Assembly: GCF_030263935.1 (NCBI RefSeq)
Contig: NZ_CP127162.1
Span: 2,241,501-2,305,500, forward strand
Direction: 5' to 3'
Length of the DNA stretch: 64,000 nt
DNA from: Paenibacillus polygoni
GTDB taxonomy: Bacteria; Bacillota; Bacilli; Paenibacillales; Paenibacillaceae
Shown here: piece by piece, positions 18,128 to 26,839 of the stretch
Numbering within the stretch: position 1 is the first letter of the stretch
Layout of the letters: each line of letters opens with the position of its first letter
The notes under the pieces: model-generated
What the model saw: the letters and a program-made list of their open reading frames with translations, nothing else
The model's database searches: none
What the model was told of the DNA's origin: nothing
Program-made: the position numbers and the translations under genes

Positions 18128-18970
18128 GTGTCACATATGAATGCTATGAATAATAATGATTCTTTAGATCCTTTGAGAGCCGACTGTTTGGAGTGTTTTG
18201 GATTATGCTGTACGGCGTTGCCTTTTGCAAAATCTGCCGATTTTTCCTTTGATAAAGAGGGAGGCACGCCATGCACAAACTTACGCGCGGACTATCGATG
18301 CGGGATTCATCAGGATCTAAGAGAGAATGGGTTAAAGGGTTGCACCGTGTATGAGTGTTTTGGTGCAGGTCAGAAAGTCTCTCAAGTCACATATAACGGT
18401 AAGGACTGGAGAAGTGATCCGGCGACTGCCGAAGAAATGTTTGCTGTATTCCCCATCGTGCAGCAAATACAAGAAATGTTATGGTATTTACACGAAGCTC
18501 TTGCTCTTGAAGTGACCACTTCTTTTCATAAGGAACTTCGGGTTCAAATCGAAGAATGTGAACGACTGACTCGGGAAAGTCCCGAGAACATACTTCGAAT
18601 AAATCTACCCGAGCTAAGAGCAGACGTGAATAAACTTCTTATACTAACAAGTGAACGTGTTCGTTCCCAAATACAGAAGAAAAAGAGTCCGAAAAAAATG
18701 CGGAGAAGTGATTTTATCGGCGCGAATCTAAAAGGTGCTGATCTTGCAGGGGCTGACCTTAGAGGCGCACTGCTCATTGCGGCTGATCTCAGAGGAGCTG
18801 ATATGAGAGTTACCGATCTGATCGGTGCAGATCTGAGAGATGCCGACTTACGTGGTGCCGATCTGACAGGCTGTATCTTTCTAACACAGGTTCAAGTGAA
18901 TGCAGCAAAAGGAGATTCATCCACTAAACTTCCATCTTATCTGAAGATCCCCGCGCATTGGGTGGAGTAA
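18128..18970 (+). CDS. Pentapeptide-repeat protein with N-terminal Cys-rich domain
   Basis: 280 aa. The first about 75 residues carry clustered cysteines (CLECFGLCCTALPF, PCTNL, CGIHQDL, GCTVYECFG), a YkgJ-like metal-cluster arrangement. Residues about 195-265 form pentapeptide repeats (A/N-D/N-L-x-x) such as ANLKGADLAGADLRGA, giving a right-handed quadrilateral helix. It is the last conventional gene before the cassette array. Start chosen at 18128, though an ATG seven codons in is also possible. Confidence 0.8.
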   Translation: MSHMNAMNNNDSLDPLRADCLECFGLCCTALPFAKSADFSFDKEGGTPCTNLRADYRCGIHQDLRENGLKGCTVYECFGAGQKVSQVTYNGKDWRSDPATAEEMFAVFPIVQQIQEMLWYLHEALALEVTTSFHKELRVQIEECERLTRESPENILRINLPELRADVNKLLILTSERVRSQIQKKKSPKKMRRSDFIGANLKGADLAGADLRGALLIAADLRGADMRVTDLIGADLRDADLRGADLTGCIFLTQVQVNAAKGDSSTKLPSYLKIPAHWVE

Positions 18971-19007
18971 GATGGAAGAGTTGTTTTTGAAAGAGAATAC
19001 CAGATGG

Positions 19008-19037
19008 AGAACCCTAAAGGTATAGCTTCGGGGTTCT
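19008..19037 (+). terminator. Probable terminator
   Basis: AGAACCC and GGGGTTCT pair around a 15-base loop, ending in TTTG, 38 bases after the pentapeptide-repeat gene. The T tract is short. Confidence 0.5.
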
Positions 19038-19103
19038 TTGTTATGTAAATTATAAACATTGATTGTTTATTTAGTGTGATAGAGAATCGGAGATAAAAGA
19101 AAA

Positions 19104-19132
19104 ATAACAAATATTTCAAAATAAGTTATAAT
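19104..19132 (+). promoter_or_regulatory. Candidate promoter reading into the cassette array
   Basis: A perfect -10 TATAAT (19127-19132) with ATAACA 17 bases upstream, four of six matches to TTGACA. It points rightward, about 95 bases before the first cassette boundary, the position and direction of the Pc promoter in integrons. Confidence 0.4.
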
Positions 19133-19152
19133 CTAATGGTGCGCATATGTTT

Positions 19153-19238
19153 GTTAGTAGCCGATATTTGTGAAGTTCGTAGACAATTGTTATGTGAGGT
19201 TGTTTGCGAAGTTCGTAGATAAAGAAGTTAGGCGAAAT
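19153..19238 (+). other. Candidate attI-like leading site (tandem GTTA half-sites)
   Basis: Three GTTA core half-sites at 19153, 19189 and 19227 are spaced 36 and 38 bases apart. The last two are preceded by the direct repeat GAAGTTCGTAGA (19172 and 19208). The last, GTTAGGCGAAAT, has the same form as the right arm of the downstream sites and marks the start of cassette 1 (TTAGGCG), which is complementary to that cassette's own 3' box CGCCTAA at 20436. No matching left arm is evident. It may be the insertion site, or stacked right halves left by deletions. Confidence 0.5.
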
Positions 19239-19260
19239 ACACTTTTCAACGGAGGAAGAT

Positions 19261-20427
19261 ATGAATAATTCAATTCAAAAAACATTAGGCTTCATCAAAA
19301 GGCCTCATGTTCAAATATTTCTTGATGTTTTTAGGATTATTAGCGCAACATCGTTAATTTTATCTCTTTTCGGGTTTTTCTTTTATACAGTTGGGTATTC
19401 ATTTTTGTATGGTTATTACATCTCAGGAAATGAATCTAGCTTTGTATCGACTTTGAATGTAATAACAAATCCTGTGCCATTTAATCACTACACGGTATTA
19501 ATAATTTCTTCATTGTTAATGATAAGCGTGGTTTTTTTGATTTCTGCAGTTGTTGTCTATAAGAAGAAAAAAGTACATCTCAGTCTCGCTACATCAGTCT
19601 TTATATTAGTTTTTCATATTTGTTTATCAATTTTTTTCACAAATGGACAAGAAGTACCGAATAGAGCTCTCTCATTTATAATAGTATGGGCAGTTCCGAT
19701 TTTTATTACAATAATGGTTTTTTGGATGGTTAAGGCCCCTACAAGACTTGGTACAACTATATCGGGATCTCTTTATGGAGCTATAATTCCAGCTATTTTA
19801 TTTGTTTTTTTTGATTTTCATGATATATTGGCCCAGCTAATCCTGCCATTATCTACGTTTCTTGTTGGCATAATTTTTACATTTTTAAAAGAGCAGTGGT
19901 TCCAAAAATATATCTTCAAGTTCTTGATATTTTTACCATATACCTTCACTGGTTGTTTGATTATTGTGATTGTTATTCAGGATTTGCTGCAGTTTGAAAT
20001 TACTAAAATGATTCGTTTCGTATTATTATTTTCTTCATTATTAATTAATATCGTAATTTCATTTAGAAAGATTAAAATCCAACAAAATGATTCTACGGGC
20101 AGTGAGAATGAAGGAAAGACAAAACATGAACAATACTTTAAACCCCTAGAAGAAGCAGGCAAATCAAGTGTAATTACAACTATTACATTAGTCGTAGTTG
20201 CACTCGGGACACTAACTCCTTATATTGCGGTAATTGGAGGACAGTATATAAGAGATTTTTCAAATAGTAATAGACAGTTACATATAATACAAAATGATCG
20301 AGGGATTATTTTATCGAAAGGAACAATTATATCAGTTAAAGATGGAGTTTATTATATTTCAGACGAAAATTGGAAACTCACTATTGTTAAAGGCGAAAAT
20401 ATCATCGTTGTTGATTCGAAGAAGTAA
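19261..20427 (+). CDS. Polytopic membrane protein, cassette 1
   Basis: 388 aa starting after ACGGAGGAAG. About eight hydrophobic helices span residues 15-275; a short charged segment and one more TM (VITTITLVVVALGTLTPYIAVIGG) follow, then a C-terminal about 60-residue soluble domain. No family recognised. It is the first gene of the array and the largest of the well-preserved left part. Strongly AT-rich compared with the genes left of 19 kb. Confidence 0.65.
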   Translation: MNNSIQKTLGFIKRPHVQIFLDVFRIISATSLILSLFGFFFYTVGYSFLYGYYISGNESSFVSTLNVITNPVPFNHYTVLIISSLLMISVVFLISAVVVYKKKKVHLSLATSVFILVFHICLSIFFTNGQEVPNRALSFIIVWAVPIFITIMVFWMVKAPTRLGTTISGSLYGAIIPAILFVFFDFHDILAQLILPLSTFLVGIIFTFLKEQWFQKYIFKFLIFLPYTFTGCLIIVIVIQDLLQFEITKMIRFVLLFSSLLINIVISFRKIKIQQNDSTGSENEGKTKHEQYFKPLEEAGKSSVITTITLVVVALGTLTPYIAVIGGQYIRDFSNSNRQLHIIQNDRGIILSKGTIISVKDGVYYISDENWKLTIVKGENIIVVDSKK

Positions 20428-20435
20428 ATGTACTA

Positions 20436-20606
20436 CGCCTAACAACATATTCACGCATCGGGCCATTCGGCCCTCAGTCCGGCAGAAGTAGATGTGATTC
20501 GAAGGGGGATTTCAGCAGCAGGAAGTTATTCAGCCGGACACAACAATCCCCCTAAGATAAGAGCTATCTAAGGGGGATCGACGTCGTGAACACCTGAACG
20601 TTATAG
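20436..20606 (+). repeat. attC-like site 1
   Basis: Left arm CGCCTAAC then ATTCACGC; right arm CGTGAA then GTTATAG. Predicted crossover G20600^T20601. The left outer box is complementary, 7 of 7, to the start of its own cassette (TTAGGCG at 19228) and not to the start of the next. The hairpin tip contains TAAGATAAGAGCTATCTAA inside a C5/G5 stem. Confidence 0.85.
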
Positions 20607-20668
20607 AAAATCAGCGCTATTACATATAGTGAATCTAGGAAAATTATGATGAATAAGGAGCAAGATGC

Positions 20669-21133
20669 ATGAATATTGAACTGGTTAGAGCGCAAGTAGC
20701 TGATGCTCAGAAGATATGGAGTATGCAGAAAGAAGCTTTTGATGAGCTTTTTAAGAAGTATCAAGATTTTGATACTAATCCAGCAAATGAGTCATTAGAG
20801 AAAGTAAAATATCGTTTAGAACAAGATGATACATATTACTATTTTATTCGAATAAATGACGAAGTTATTGGAGCAGTGAGAGTTGTTGATAAAAATGATA
20901 GTAGTATTAAAAAGATCAGTCCCATATTCATACTTCCGAAGTTTCAAAATAATGGATACGGGCAGTTTGCAATGAAATCAGTAGAAGAAATTCATGGTGA
21001 ACATGGTTGGGAATTAGCTACGGTTTTACAAGAGTCTAGAGATTGTTACTTTTACAAAAAAATGGGATATAGCCGTACAGGAGCACAAACAATAATCAAC
21101 GAAAAAATGACTATTGTGGGCTATGCAAAATAA
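20669..21133 (+). CDS. GNAT-family N-acetyltransferase, cassette 2
   Basis: 154 aa. Motif A is ILPKFQNNGYGQFA (Q-x-x-G-x-G), with C-terminal CYFYKKMGYSRTG as in typical GNATs. A short leader after the cassette boundary at 20601 contains AAGGAG before the ATG. Acetyl-CoA-dependent transfer to an unknown substrate. The gene fills the cassette between sites 1 and 2. Confidence 0.8.
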   Translation: MNIELVRAQVADAQKIWSMQKEAFDELFKKYQDFDTNPANESLEKVKYRLEQDDTYYYFIRINDEVIGAVRVVDKNDSSIKKISPIFILPKFQNNGYGQFAMKSVEEIHGEHGWELATVLQESRDCYFYKKMGYSRTGAQTIINEKMTIVGYAK

Positions 21134-21264
21134 TAAGTGATTGGAAGAATCATTTGTGATAATTATTGAAACGACGCATGGAAAACTCCTTCATTAGATA
21201 TGTAAAATCAAAGCGTATGGGGATGGAATACTTGATTAAGTAACTCGAAGAAGGCACTGTAATC

Positions 21265-21390
21265 CTATAACATAACATTCAACGCTTCGGCCGACTTCGT
21301 CGACCTTCGGTCCCGGAAGCAGAATGCGAGGAAGCGATTGCCGGGACACATCCACAATTGTTGGACGTCGTGAATGCGGAACGTTATACG
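21265..21390 (+). repeat. attC-like site 2
   Basis: Left box CTATAAC matches the complement of its cassette start (TTATAG at 20601) 6 of 6. The left arm has TTCAACGC, the right arm CGTGAAT then GTTATACG. Crossover G21383^T. Tip rich in short CG/TTCG stems. Confidence 0.8.
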
Positions 21391-21429
21391 CAACCCTTGC
21401 TAGAGTAAATAAAAGGAAAGAGGTACAAA

Positions 21430-21861
21430 ATGAAGCGATCCCATGATGCCTCAGGAATTATCATTATTGATGAGCATAATAGAGTGCTATTGGTTCATCA
21501 AACATATGGAAAAAAACAATGGTCTGTACCAGGCGGAGTAGTAGAAGAAGGTGAATCAGTGTGGGATGGTGCAAGAAGAGAACTGAAGGAAGAAGTTAAT
21601 ATTGAAGTCAATGAAATGGATTTATCAGGTATCTATTTTATGCCTCATCGGAATGGATACATTTATACTTTTAAGACAGATGGATATGTTGGTAGCATAG
21701 AAGTTGATAATAAAGAAATAGATGAATATGGATTTTTTAATATTGATAATTTACCAAAACCGATTTCAAATTTTACAGTAGAAAGATTGATAGATGCAGT
21801 AACGAACAACAAAACCGTATTTAAAGATCAACACATTGATAATTACCTCGTAATAGAATGA
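21430..21861 (+). CDS. Nudix hydrolase, cassette 3
   Basis: 143 aa with Nudix box GGVVEEGES...RRELKEEVNI around residues 37-60; the final glycine position is Asn. A GAAAGAGG ribosome site precedes the ATG. The leader is only about 45 bases after the cassette boundary at 21384, so the gene probably has no promoter of its own. Nudix genes are frequent integron cargo. Confidence 0.85.
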   Translation: MKRSHDASGIIIIDEHNRVLLVHQTYGKKQWSVPGGVVEEGESVWDGARRELKEEVNIEVNEMDLSGIYFMPHRNGYIYTFKTDGYVGSIEVDNKEIDEYGFFNIDNLPKPISNFTVERLIDAVTNNKTVFKDQHIDNYLVIE

Positions 21862-21901
21862 ATAAAGAACAATATGATAGTCACTTAAGAGGGCAAGGGC
21901 A

Positions 21902-22090
21902 GCATATAACACCATATTCAAGCTTCGGTCCATCCGGCCCTCGGTCCGGCAGAAGTACGATGTTATTCGCAGAGGCATCTCAGTAGCGGGGAAGCATATT
22001 CGGCCCGACACATCCGGACCACCTAACCGCATCACGGCGCCCTTCGGGCTTAAGGTGGTGGGACGTCGTGAATACCTGAACGTTATATGA
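21902..22090 (+). repeat. attC-like site 3
   Basis: Left box GCATATAAC is complementary to its cassette start (TTATACGC at 21384) with one mismatch. Right arm CGTGAATAC then GTTATATGA; crossover G22082^T. The tip uses an ACCGCATC...GCCCTTCGGGC...TTAAGGTGG stem, a different tip class from site 1. Confidence 0.82.
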
Positions 22091-22141
22091 AATCATTGCT
22101 TAATATTATTAAGAATATAAAACTATTGAGGGTGTTTTTCT

Positions 22142-22441
22142 ATGAAGTACAGATGGCCATTTGATGATCCAGAGAATGTAGCAACCATTACTACTAAGGA
22201 CATTATCGAAAGAACTAAACAAATTAAATATGTTAGTCATGATGATGAAGATGGTATGTGGCAATTTCATAGTGGGGAACTAGTAAAAGAAGAAGACGGA
22301 AGAATAGTTAGTTTACAAGAAATAATAATAATTGATCCAACCGTTATGGAATTAGTCCATTTACCCTTAGGTTGGATAGCAATTAGAGATAACATTAATG
22401 ACAAGTGGAAGAGAATAAATAAACAAAAGACATATGAATAA
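22142..22441 (+). CDS. DUF2185-like (immunity-type) protein, cassette 4
   Basis: 99 aa, cytosolic. The central and C-terminal parts (MWQFHSGE, VSLQEIIIIDPTVMELVHLP, GWIAIRD) resemble DUF2185 proteins, a family found among polymorphic-toxin immunity and SMI1-like loci. AT-rich leader with GAGGGTG before the ATG. Family assignment is from memory of motif order and is moderate. Confidence 0.6.
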   Translation: MKYRWPFDDPENVATITTKDIIERTKQIKYVSHDDEDGMWQFHSGELVKEEDGRIVSLQEIIIIDPTVMELVHLPLGWIAIRDNINDKWKRINKQKTYE

Positions 22442-22505
22442 ATTAAAGACCTATAAAACTATTAGAAAGAATTCTGTTCAGATTAATCAAAGAAGGCAAC
22501 GACTC

Positions 22506-22656
22506 CATATAACAACTTATTCGCGCTGCGGTCCATTCGGCCCTTGATCTGCCAGAAGGATATTCGAGGAAGAGGATTCGGGGCGGATACATCCATTCCC
22601 CTAAGATAAGAGCTATCTAAGGGGAATGGACGTCGCGAATACAACAACGTTATGCG
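22506..22656 (+). repeat. attC-like site 4
   Basis: Left box CATATAAC matches the complement of its cassette start (TTATATG at 22083) 7 of 7. Left arm TTCGCGC, right arm CGCGAAT: the inner boxes have changed together (TTCACG to TTCGCG; CGTGAA to CGCGAA). Crossover G22649^T. Tip class TAAGATAAGAGCTATCTAA. Confidence 0.86.
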
Positions 22657-22694
22657 AAAGCACTAATAACATATATTTAATGAGAGGTTCTCCA

Positions 22695-23333
22695 ATGAAT
22701 AATAAAACAATACTTTACTTAGTAAGACATGGACAGACTGAATGGAATGTTTTACATAAGATGCAAGGACACCAGGACTCACCATTAACTGATTATGGAG
22801 TAGAGCAAGCTAAATGGCTGGGTGATTCTCTTCGAAATGAAAGTATAGACCTTATTTATTCTAGTTCTAGCTTAAGGGCACGGAGAACTGCAGAGATAAT
22901 TCGTGGGGAACTCGAAGTCAACATCATTGAATGTGATGAGTTTAGAGAAATAAATCTAGGCGTATGGGAAGGGAAGTCTCAGTCTGAAGTAAGAGAGTTG
23001 TATCCTATGGAATTTGATAACTTTTGGAATGACCCAGAAAAGTTTGATTTAATAGGAAGTGAAACTTTCAATGATGTATTTATTCGTGCTAGAGAAAAAT
23101 TGCGCGAAATAATTACTGCTCATAAAGGAAAAACGATATTAATAGTTACCCATACTGTTGTAGTGAAATTATTAATGGCTTACTTTGATAATCGACGACT
23201 AAAAAATATTTGGAAACCTCCATTTATACATCCAGCGAGTCTTTGCAAGGTTGTTATAAATGAGGATGATAACTCGGAAATCATATTAAATGGTGATATA
23301 AGTCATTATAAAGAGATACCTACTGAGGGTTAA
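22695..23333 (+). CDS. Histidine phosphatase (phosphoglycerate-mutase-like), cassette 5
   Basis: ATG at 22695 is chosen; the longer frame from 22626 would run through the attC-like site. 212 aa. Catalytic LVRHGQTEWN near the N-terminus, acidic general-acid region EINLGVWEGK, and second His in IVTHTVVVKLL. Members dephosphorylate small metabolites. Single-gene cassette. Confidence 0.85.
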   Translation: MNNKTILYLVRHGQTEWNVLHKMQGHQDSPLTDYGVEQAKWLGDSLRNESIDLIYSSSSLRARRTAEIIRGELEVNIIECDEFREINLGVWEGKSQSEVRELYPMEFDNFWNDPEKFDLIGSETFNDVFIRAREKLREIITAHKGKTILIVTHTVVVKLLMAYFDNRRLKNIWKPPFIHPASLCKVVINEDDNSEIILNGDISHYKEIPTEG

Positions 23334-23352
23334 TCAATGATGCCAGGGCAAT

Positions 23353-23500
23353 CGCATAACATCATGTTCAAGCTGCGGGGGTCAAGCCCCCTTGATTCGC
23401 CCGAGGTTATAAAGCTGGATTCAGCACAGGCGAATAACCTTGCACCCGACGCTTTGCGCCTCAAGCCTCTCAGGTTCGTGAACACAACGACGTTATCTGA
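23353..23500 (+). repeat. attC-like site 5
   Basis: Left box CGCATAAC matches the complement of its cassette start (TTATGCG at 22650) 7 of 7. Right arm TTCGTGAAC then GTTATCTGA; crossover G23492^T. An open frame through 23337-23555 is a shadow of the palindrome. Confidence 0.85.
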
Positions 23501-23526
23501 CATACTGCTAGAGTGGAGGGATTATA

Positions 23527-24066
23527 ATGAACCAACAATTTATCACGAATATTAGTGATATGGTTTTTATTCAAAGGCAATATATTTTTTCTAAGGCAGA
23601 TGTAGTTATCTATCATCCAGGTCATTTTCCAGAGTTGAATATTCAAATATTTAATTTATATAAGAACGAAGGATTTAATCATTTATATATACCTGATATA
23701 CATAATAATTTCTTGGAAGCCAATGAATTTATGTTTCATAAATTAAAGTTACTTGAACTGGGAATTCCAGAGGAAATCATCTATCCGATAACAGGAGAAT
23801 TTAAGGATGGAAGTGAGGTTGTACTAGGAGCAGTTAAACAATTAACAAGCGAAATGAATAATGTTTTATTAGCCGGAAAAGCATTTTTTTGTAGAAGGTT
23901 TTTAATTCTTGCAACATTAAACAATTCGAATAGAATCTTTGATGTATTGCCTTTAATAGATGATCGGGGATTTGACAAAGAAAATTGGTATAAATCAGAT
24001 AAAGGGAAAGCAAGAGTTTTTAATGAAATTAAAGTGATCAATAATATTTTGAATGGATTAGATTAA
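23527..24066 (+). CDS. YdcF/DUF218-like protein, cassette 6
   Basis: 179 aa preceded by GGAGGG. The order of segments (ADVVIYHPGHFPELNIQIFN, EGFNHLYIPD, ELGIPEEIIYP, NVLLAGKAFFCRRFLILA) resembles SanA/YdcF (DUF218) nucleotide-binding-like folds but without a membrane anchor. Function unknown; the assignment is tentative. Confidence 0.5.
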   Translation: MNQQFITNISDMVFIQRQYIFSKADVVIYHPGHFPELNIQIFNLYKNEGFNHLYIPDIHNNFLEANEFMFHKLKLLELGIPEEIIYPITGEFKDGSEVVLGAVKQLTSEMNNVLLAGKAFFCRRFLILATLNNSNRIFDVLPLIDDRGFDKENWYKSDKGKARVFNEIKVINNILNGLD

Positions 24067-24096
24067 GCTGTATGTGGATCGAAGAAGAGCAGTACG

Positions 24097-24231
24097 TCAG
24101 ATAACACCAAATTCACGATTCGGGCGTTCGCCCTTGGTTGGAAGAGAAGTAACTCACCAACACATTGATTTCCCTAAGATAAGAGCTATCTAAGGGAAAT
24201 CAACGTCATGAATCCACGAAACGTTATCTGA
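24097..24231 (+). repeat. attC-like site 6
   Basis: Left box TCAGATAAC is complementary 8 of 8 to its own cassette start (TTATCTGA at 23493). Left arm ATTCACG, right arm CATGAAT then GTTATCTGA; crossover G24223^T. Tip class TAAGATAAGAGCTATCTAA. Confidence 0.86.
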
Positions 24232-24261
24232 AACAAGTGTAAAATCGAGGAGAATGAAGAT

Positions 24262-25299
24262 ATGAGTGAGTATTTAACTTCTGAAATAGAATTTGATTAT
24301 GAAGAACATAAACAAAAAACTATTTTGGAATATTTACAACTGCAACCTCAATATGAAGCTTTTAGTTCGTCATTAAAAAGTATTCTAGAACATTGTCTAG
24401 AACAAAGCGGAGTTTATTACCATTCAATAGAGGCGCGTGCAAAATCAATTCAAAGTGTTGGAGAAAAAGCAGTCAGGCCATCTAAAAGTGATCCTAATAG
24501 ACCGAGGTATACTGAACCAGTAAAAGAGATTACTGATTTAGCAGGGGTATGAATCATCACATTTTTCACAAGTACTCTTCAACAAGTGGATGAGATAATA
24601 AAAAGAGAATTTATTGTGTTAGAACGAAGTGACAAAAGCGAATTGCTTGATGAAAAGTTGGGCTACTTGAGTATTCATTATCTTGTAACACTCAATGATA
24701 CTAGAAATAATTTGCTTGAGTATTCAAGGTTTAATCAGCTAATAGCTGAGATACAAGTTAGAACTATACTGCAACATGCTTGGGCAGAAATTGAACATGA
24801 CATCCAATATAAATGGGAGGTCTCAATTACAAAATCAATAAGGAGACGTTTTACGGATCTATCAGGCTTACTAGAAATAGCGGATAGAGAATTTCAATCT
24901 ATTCAAGAAGAAGACGAGAAATCTCGAAATGAATCTCGTGCAAATGTTCGAGAAGGTCGATTAGCAGAAGTAGAGATTACTCCGGATGCGTTAAAGGAAT
25001 ATCTAAATAAAAAGTTCGGAATTGATGGTCGAATGACTGATTTTTCCTATAAATATTTTGCTTCACATCTTCTTGAAATGGGATTTAGTGATTTCAAACA
25101 AATAGATGATTGCATTAATGGTCTTGATTCAATTTCTATTAGTAGAACAAATTGGGGTCAGAGACAAGGACAGCTTTCTAGATTCGAAGATGCACTTCTA
25201 ACTGGAATGGGTGAAAACTTTAAAAGATTGCACCCGTATGCAAAAAGGGAGGACAGAGAAGAGTGGTACTCCTATTGGGAAAGAAGATTGAAGATTTAA
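24262..25299 (+). pseudogene. RelA/SpoT-domain protein with in-frame TGA, cassette 7
   Basis: The frame is broken by one TGA at 24550-24552 and then continues in the same frame to 25299. Bridging the stop restores the conserved RelA/SpoT motif DLAGV-R-IITFF, where TGA replaces the Arg (CGA to TGA, one transition). Downstream are the family's QVRTILQHAWAEIEHDIQYK segment and a helical C-terminal region. Intact homologues make or bind (p)ppGpp and can be toxins. As it stands it yields a 96-aa fragment unless translated through. Confidence 0.85.
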
Positions 25300-25386
25300 G
25301 AAGCTTGAAGAAGCTGATATTGAGATTAGTAATTATAATCCTAATGTTTCTTGAGTTATGAAGCATACTCGAAGGTGACACTAGCA

Positions 25387-25486
25387 TCAGATAACATAAT
25401 ATTCACGCTGCGGACTTTCGTCCTGGTTCTGGCATAAGCCAGACACCCAGCATTCGCTGGGTCGTGAATACAGGAACGTTAAGTGA
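25387..25486 (+). repeat. attC-like site 7 (short class)
   Basis: Only 100 bp. Left box TCAGATAAC complements its cassette start (TTATCTGA at 24224) 8 of 8. Left arm ATTCACGC, right arm CGTGAAT then GTTAAGTGA; crossover G25478^T. The tip is a simple GCATAAGC / CACCCAGC...GCTGGG stem shared with sites 8 and 25. Confidence 0.86.
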
Positions 25487-25559
25487 AATTACAAAAGATA
25501 TTTAGTGATATTTAATAATAAGGATAATCCTTAAAATTTAGTAAAGAGGAGGAAGGTTA

Positions 25560-26642
25560 ATGAGTTATCAAAAGTTTTCCTTAATAACTGGTCAAATAGA
25601 CATTGTTACTTCTAAAGGTGAATCTAATTATCAAGAGGTTCTGAATGATTTTGATTCAGCAGAATATATTTTTGTGACGACCTATAATATATCTCAGAAT
25701 AGAGAAGCGTTATTGAATTCGTTAAAAGAAGCAGCTACACATGCAGAAGTCAGAATTGTAACCAATATACCAAATCGTTATGAAAATTATTATGGAGATA
25801 AGGTACGTAAAAAAGCGAGTGAAAGTATAAATAATTATACTAAGAAACTTAGTAGCAATGATAACGAAGAATCAATAGGTGCTTTCTTTAACTTTCAAAA
25901 TCATTCTAAAGTTATTCTTACAAATAACATAGCTTATATTGGTTCCGCTAACTTTTCTGAGCAAAGCAGTAATAATAGAGAAACTGGATTTATAATAAGA
26001 GATAGAAGTCTCGTTCAAGTAGTGATAGATAATCTTGTTCCAATAATCTTAGATGAAAGTATCAGATATTATGGGAATTCTTTCGAAGAAAAAAAGCTTG
26101 TATTGTCGTTACTTGCTTCTCGACTAGAGTCTGCTTCTATAAAAATTGAAGAGGAATCCTATACGTATGTTGGAAGATTTGAAGAAGTGAAAAATTATAA
26201 TTACTGGGATCCACAACTTCGCCAAGAATCATTAGAAGATGTGCTAGGGCTTTTAGAAGAAATCGAAGATGAAATATACAGAACCAATGAATTGTATGAA
26301 ACGGATGAATTTGCAGACTTAATAGATTCAGAATCTATTGAACAAATTAAAATTCTTTTTACAGAAGACGACAATATCTCAGAATTGGCAAAGTTCAGTG
26401 AGACAAACTATGCTTCAGATTTGATTGCTGAATGGAATGTCCACAATGAAGATATGGATGAGGCTGCGCAACGAGCCTCAGATCAGACTTCTGAGAGAAA
26501 ACAAGGGTTAGCGGAAGCTGCACAACAAGATATAGAGAATTTTTTTCTGTATGTTCAAAGAATTCAGAACAGTTTTGAATTAATCATTAAGAAGCTTGAA
26601 GAATTACAAGATGAACAAGAAACAAGTATTGATAACACATAA
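25560..26642 (+). CDS. Phospholipase D-like protein, cassette 8
   Basis: 360 aa preceded by AGAGGAGGAAGG. One HKD-type motif is visible: NHSKVILTNNIAYIGSANFS (His and Lys spaced as in PLD enzymes) at about residues 118-137. The C-terminal half is acidic and largely helical. PLD-like proteins with one HKD act as dimers, as nucleases or lipid enzymes; many sit in defence systems. Substrate unknown. Confidence 0.75.
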   Translation: MSYQKFSLITGQIDIVTSKGESNYQEVLNDFDSAEYIFVTTYNISQNREALLNSLKEAATHAEVRIVTNIPNRYENYYGDKVRKKASESINNYTKKLSSNDNEESIGAFFNFQNHSKVILTNNIAYIGSANFSEQSSNNRETGFIIRDRSLVQVVIDNLVPIILDESIRYYGNSFEEKKLVLSLLASRLESASIKIEEESYTYVGRFEEVKNYNYWDPQLRQESLEDVLGLLEEIEDEIYRTNELYETDEFADLIDSESIEQIKILFTEDDNISELAKFSETNYASDLIAEWNVHNEDMDEAAQRASDQTSERKQGLAEAAQQDIENFFLYVQRIQNSFELIIKKLEELQDEQETSIDNT

Positions 26643-26705
26643 TTCGAAAAATGAGTGAGTTGAAATTAAAGTTTAAATTAAGATTGACGAGAAAAACAGT
26701 AACTT

Positions 26706-26801
26706 CACTTAACATAATTTTCACGCTGCGGGCATACGCCTGTGTCCGGCATTTGCCGGACACTCAACTTGCGCTGAGTCGTGAATACAGGACGTTAGAC
26801 G
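26706..26801 (+). repeat. attC-like site 8 (short class)
   Basis: Left box TCACTTAAC (from 26705) complements its cassette start (TTAAGTGA at 25479) 8 of 8. TTCACGC pairs with CGTGAA; right box GTTAGACG; crossover G26794^T. The tip resembles sites 7 and 25. Confidence 0.86.
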
Positions 26802-26839
26802 AAACTGCTTGAAATAATTATTTTTGGGGGAACACACTG

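Noticed and set aside
23337..23555. 72-aa open frame across attC-like site 5
   Set aside because: It is produced by the palindrome itself and ends inside the next gene.
24550..24552. TGA read-through or selenocysteine in the RelA/SpoT gene
   Set aside because: The replaced residue is a conserved Arg one transition from TGA, no recoding hairpin is evident, and many neighbours carry ordinary inactivating mutations.
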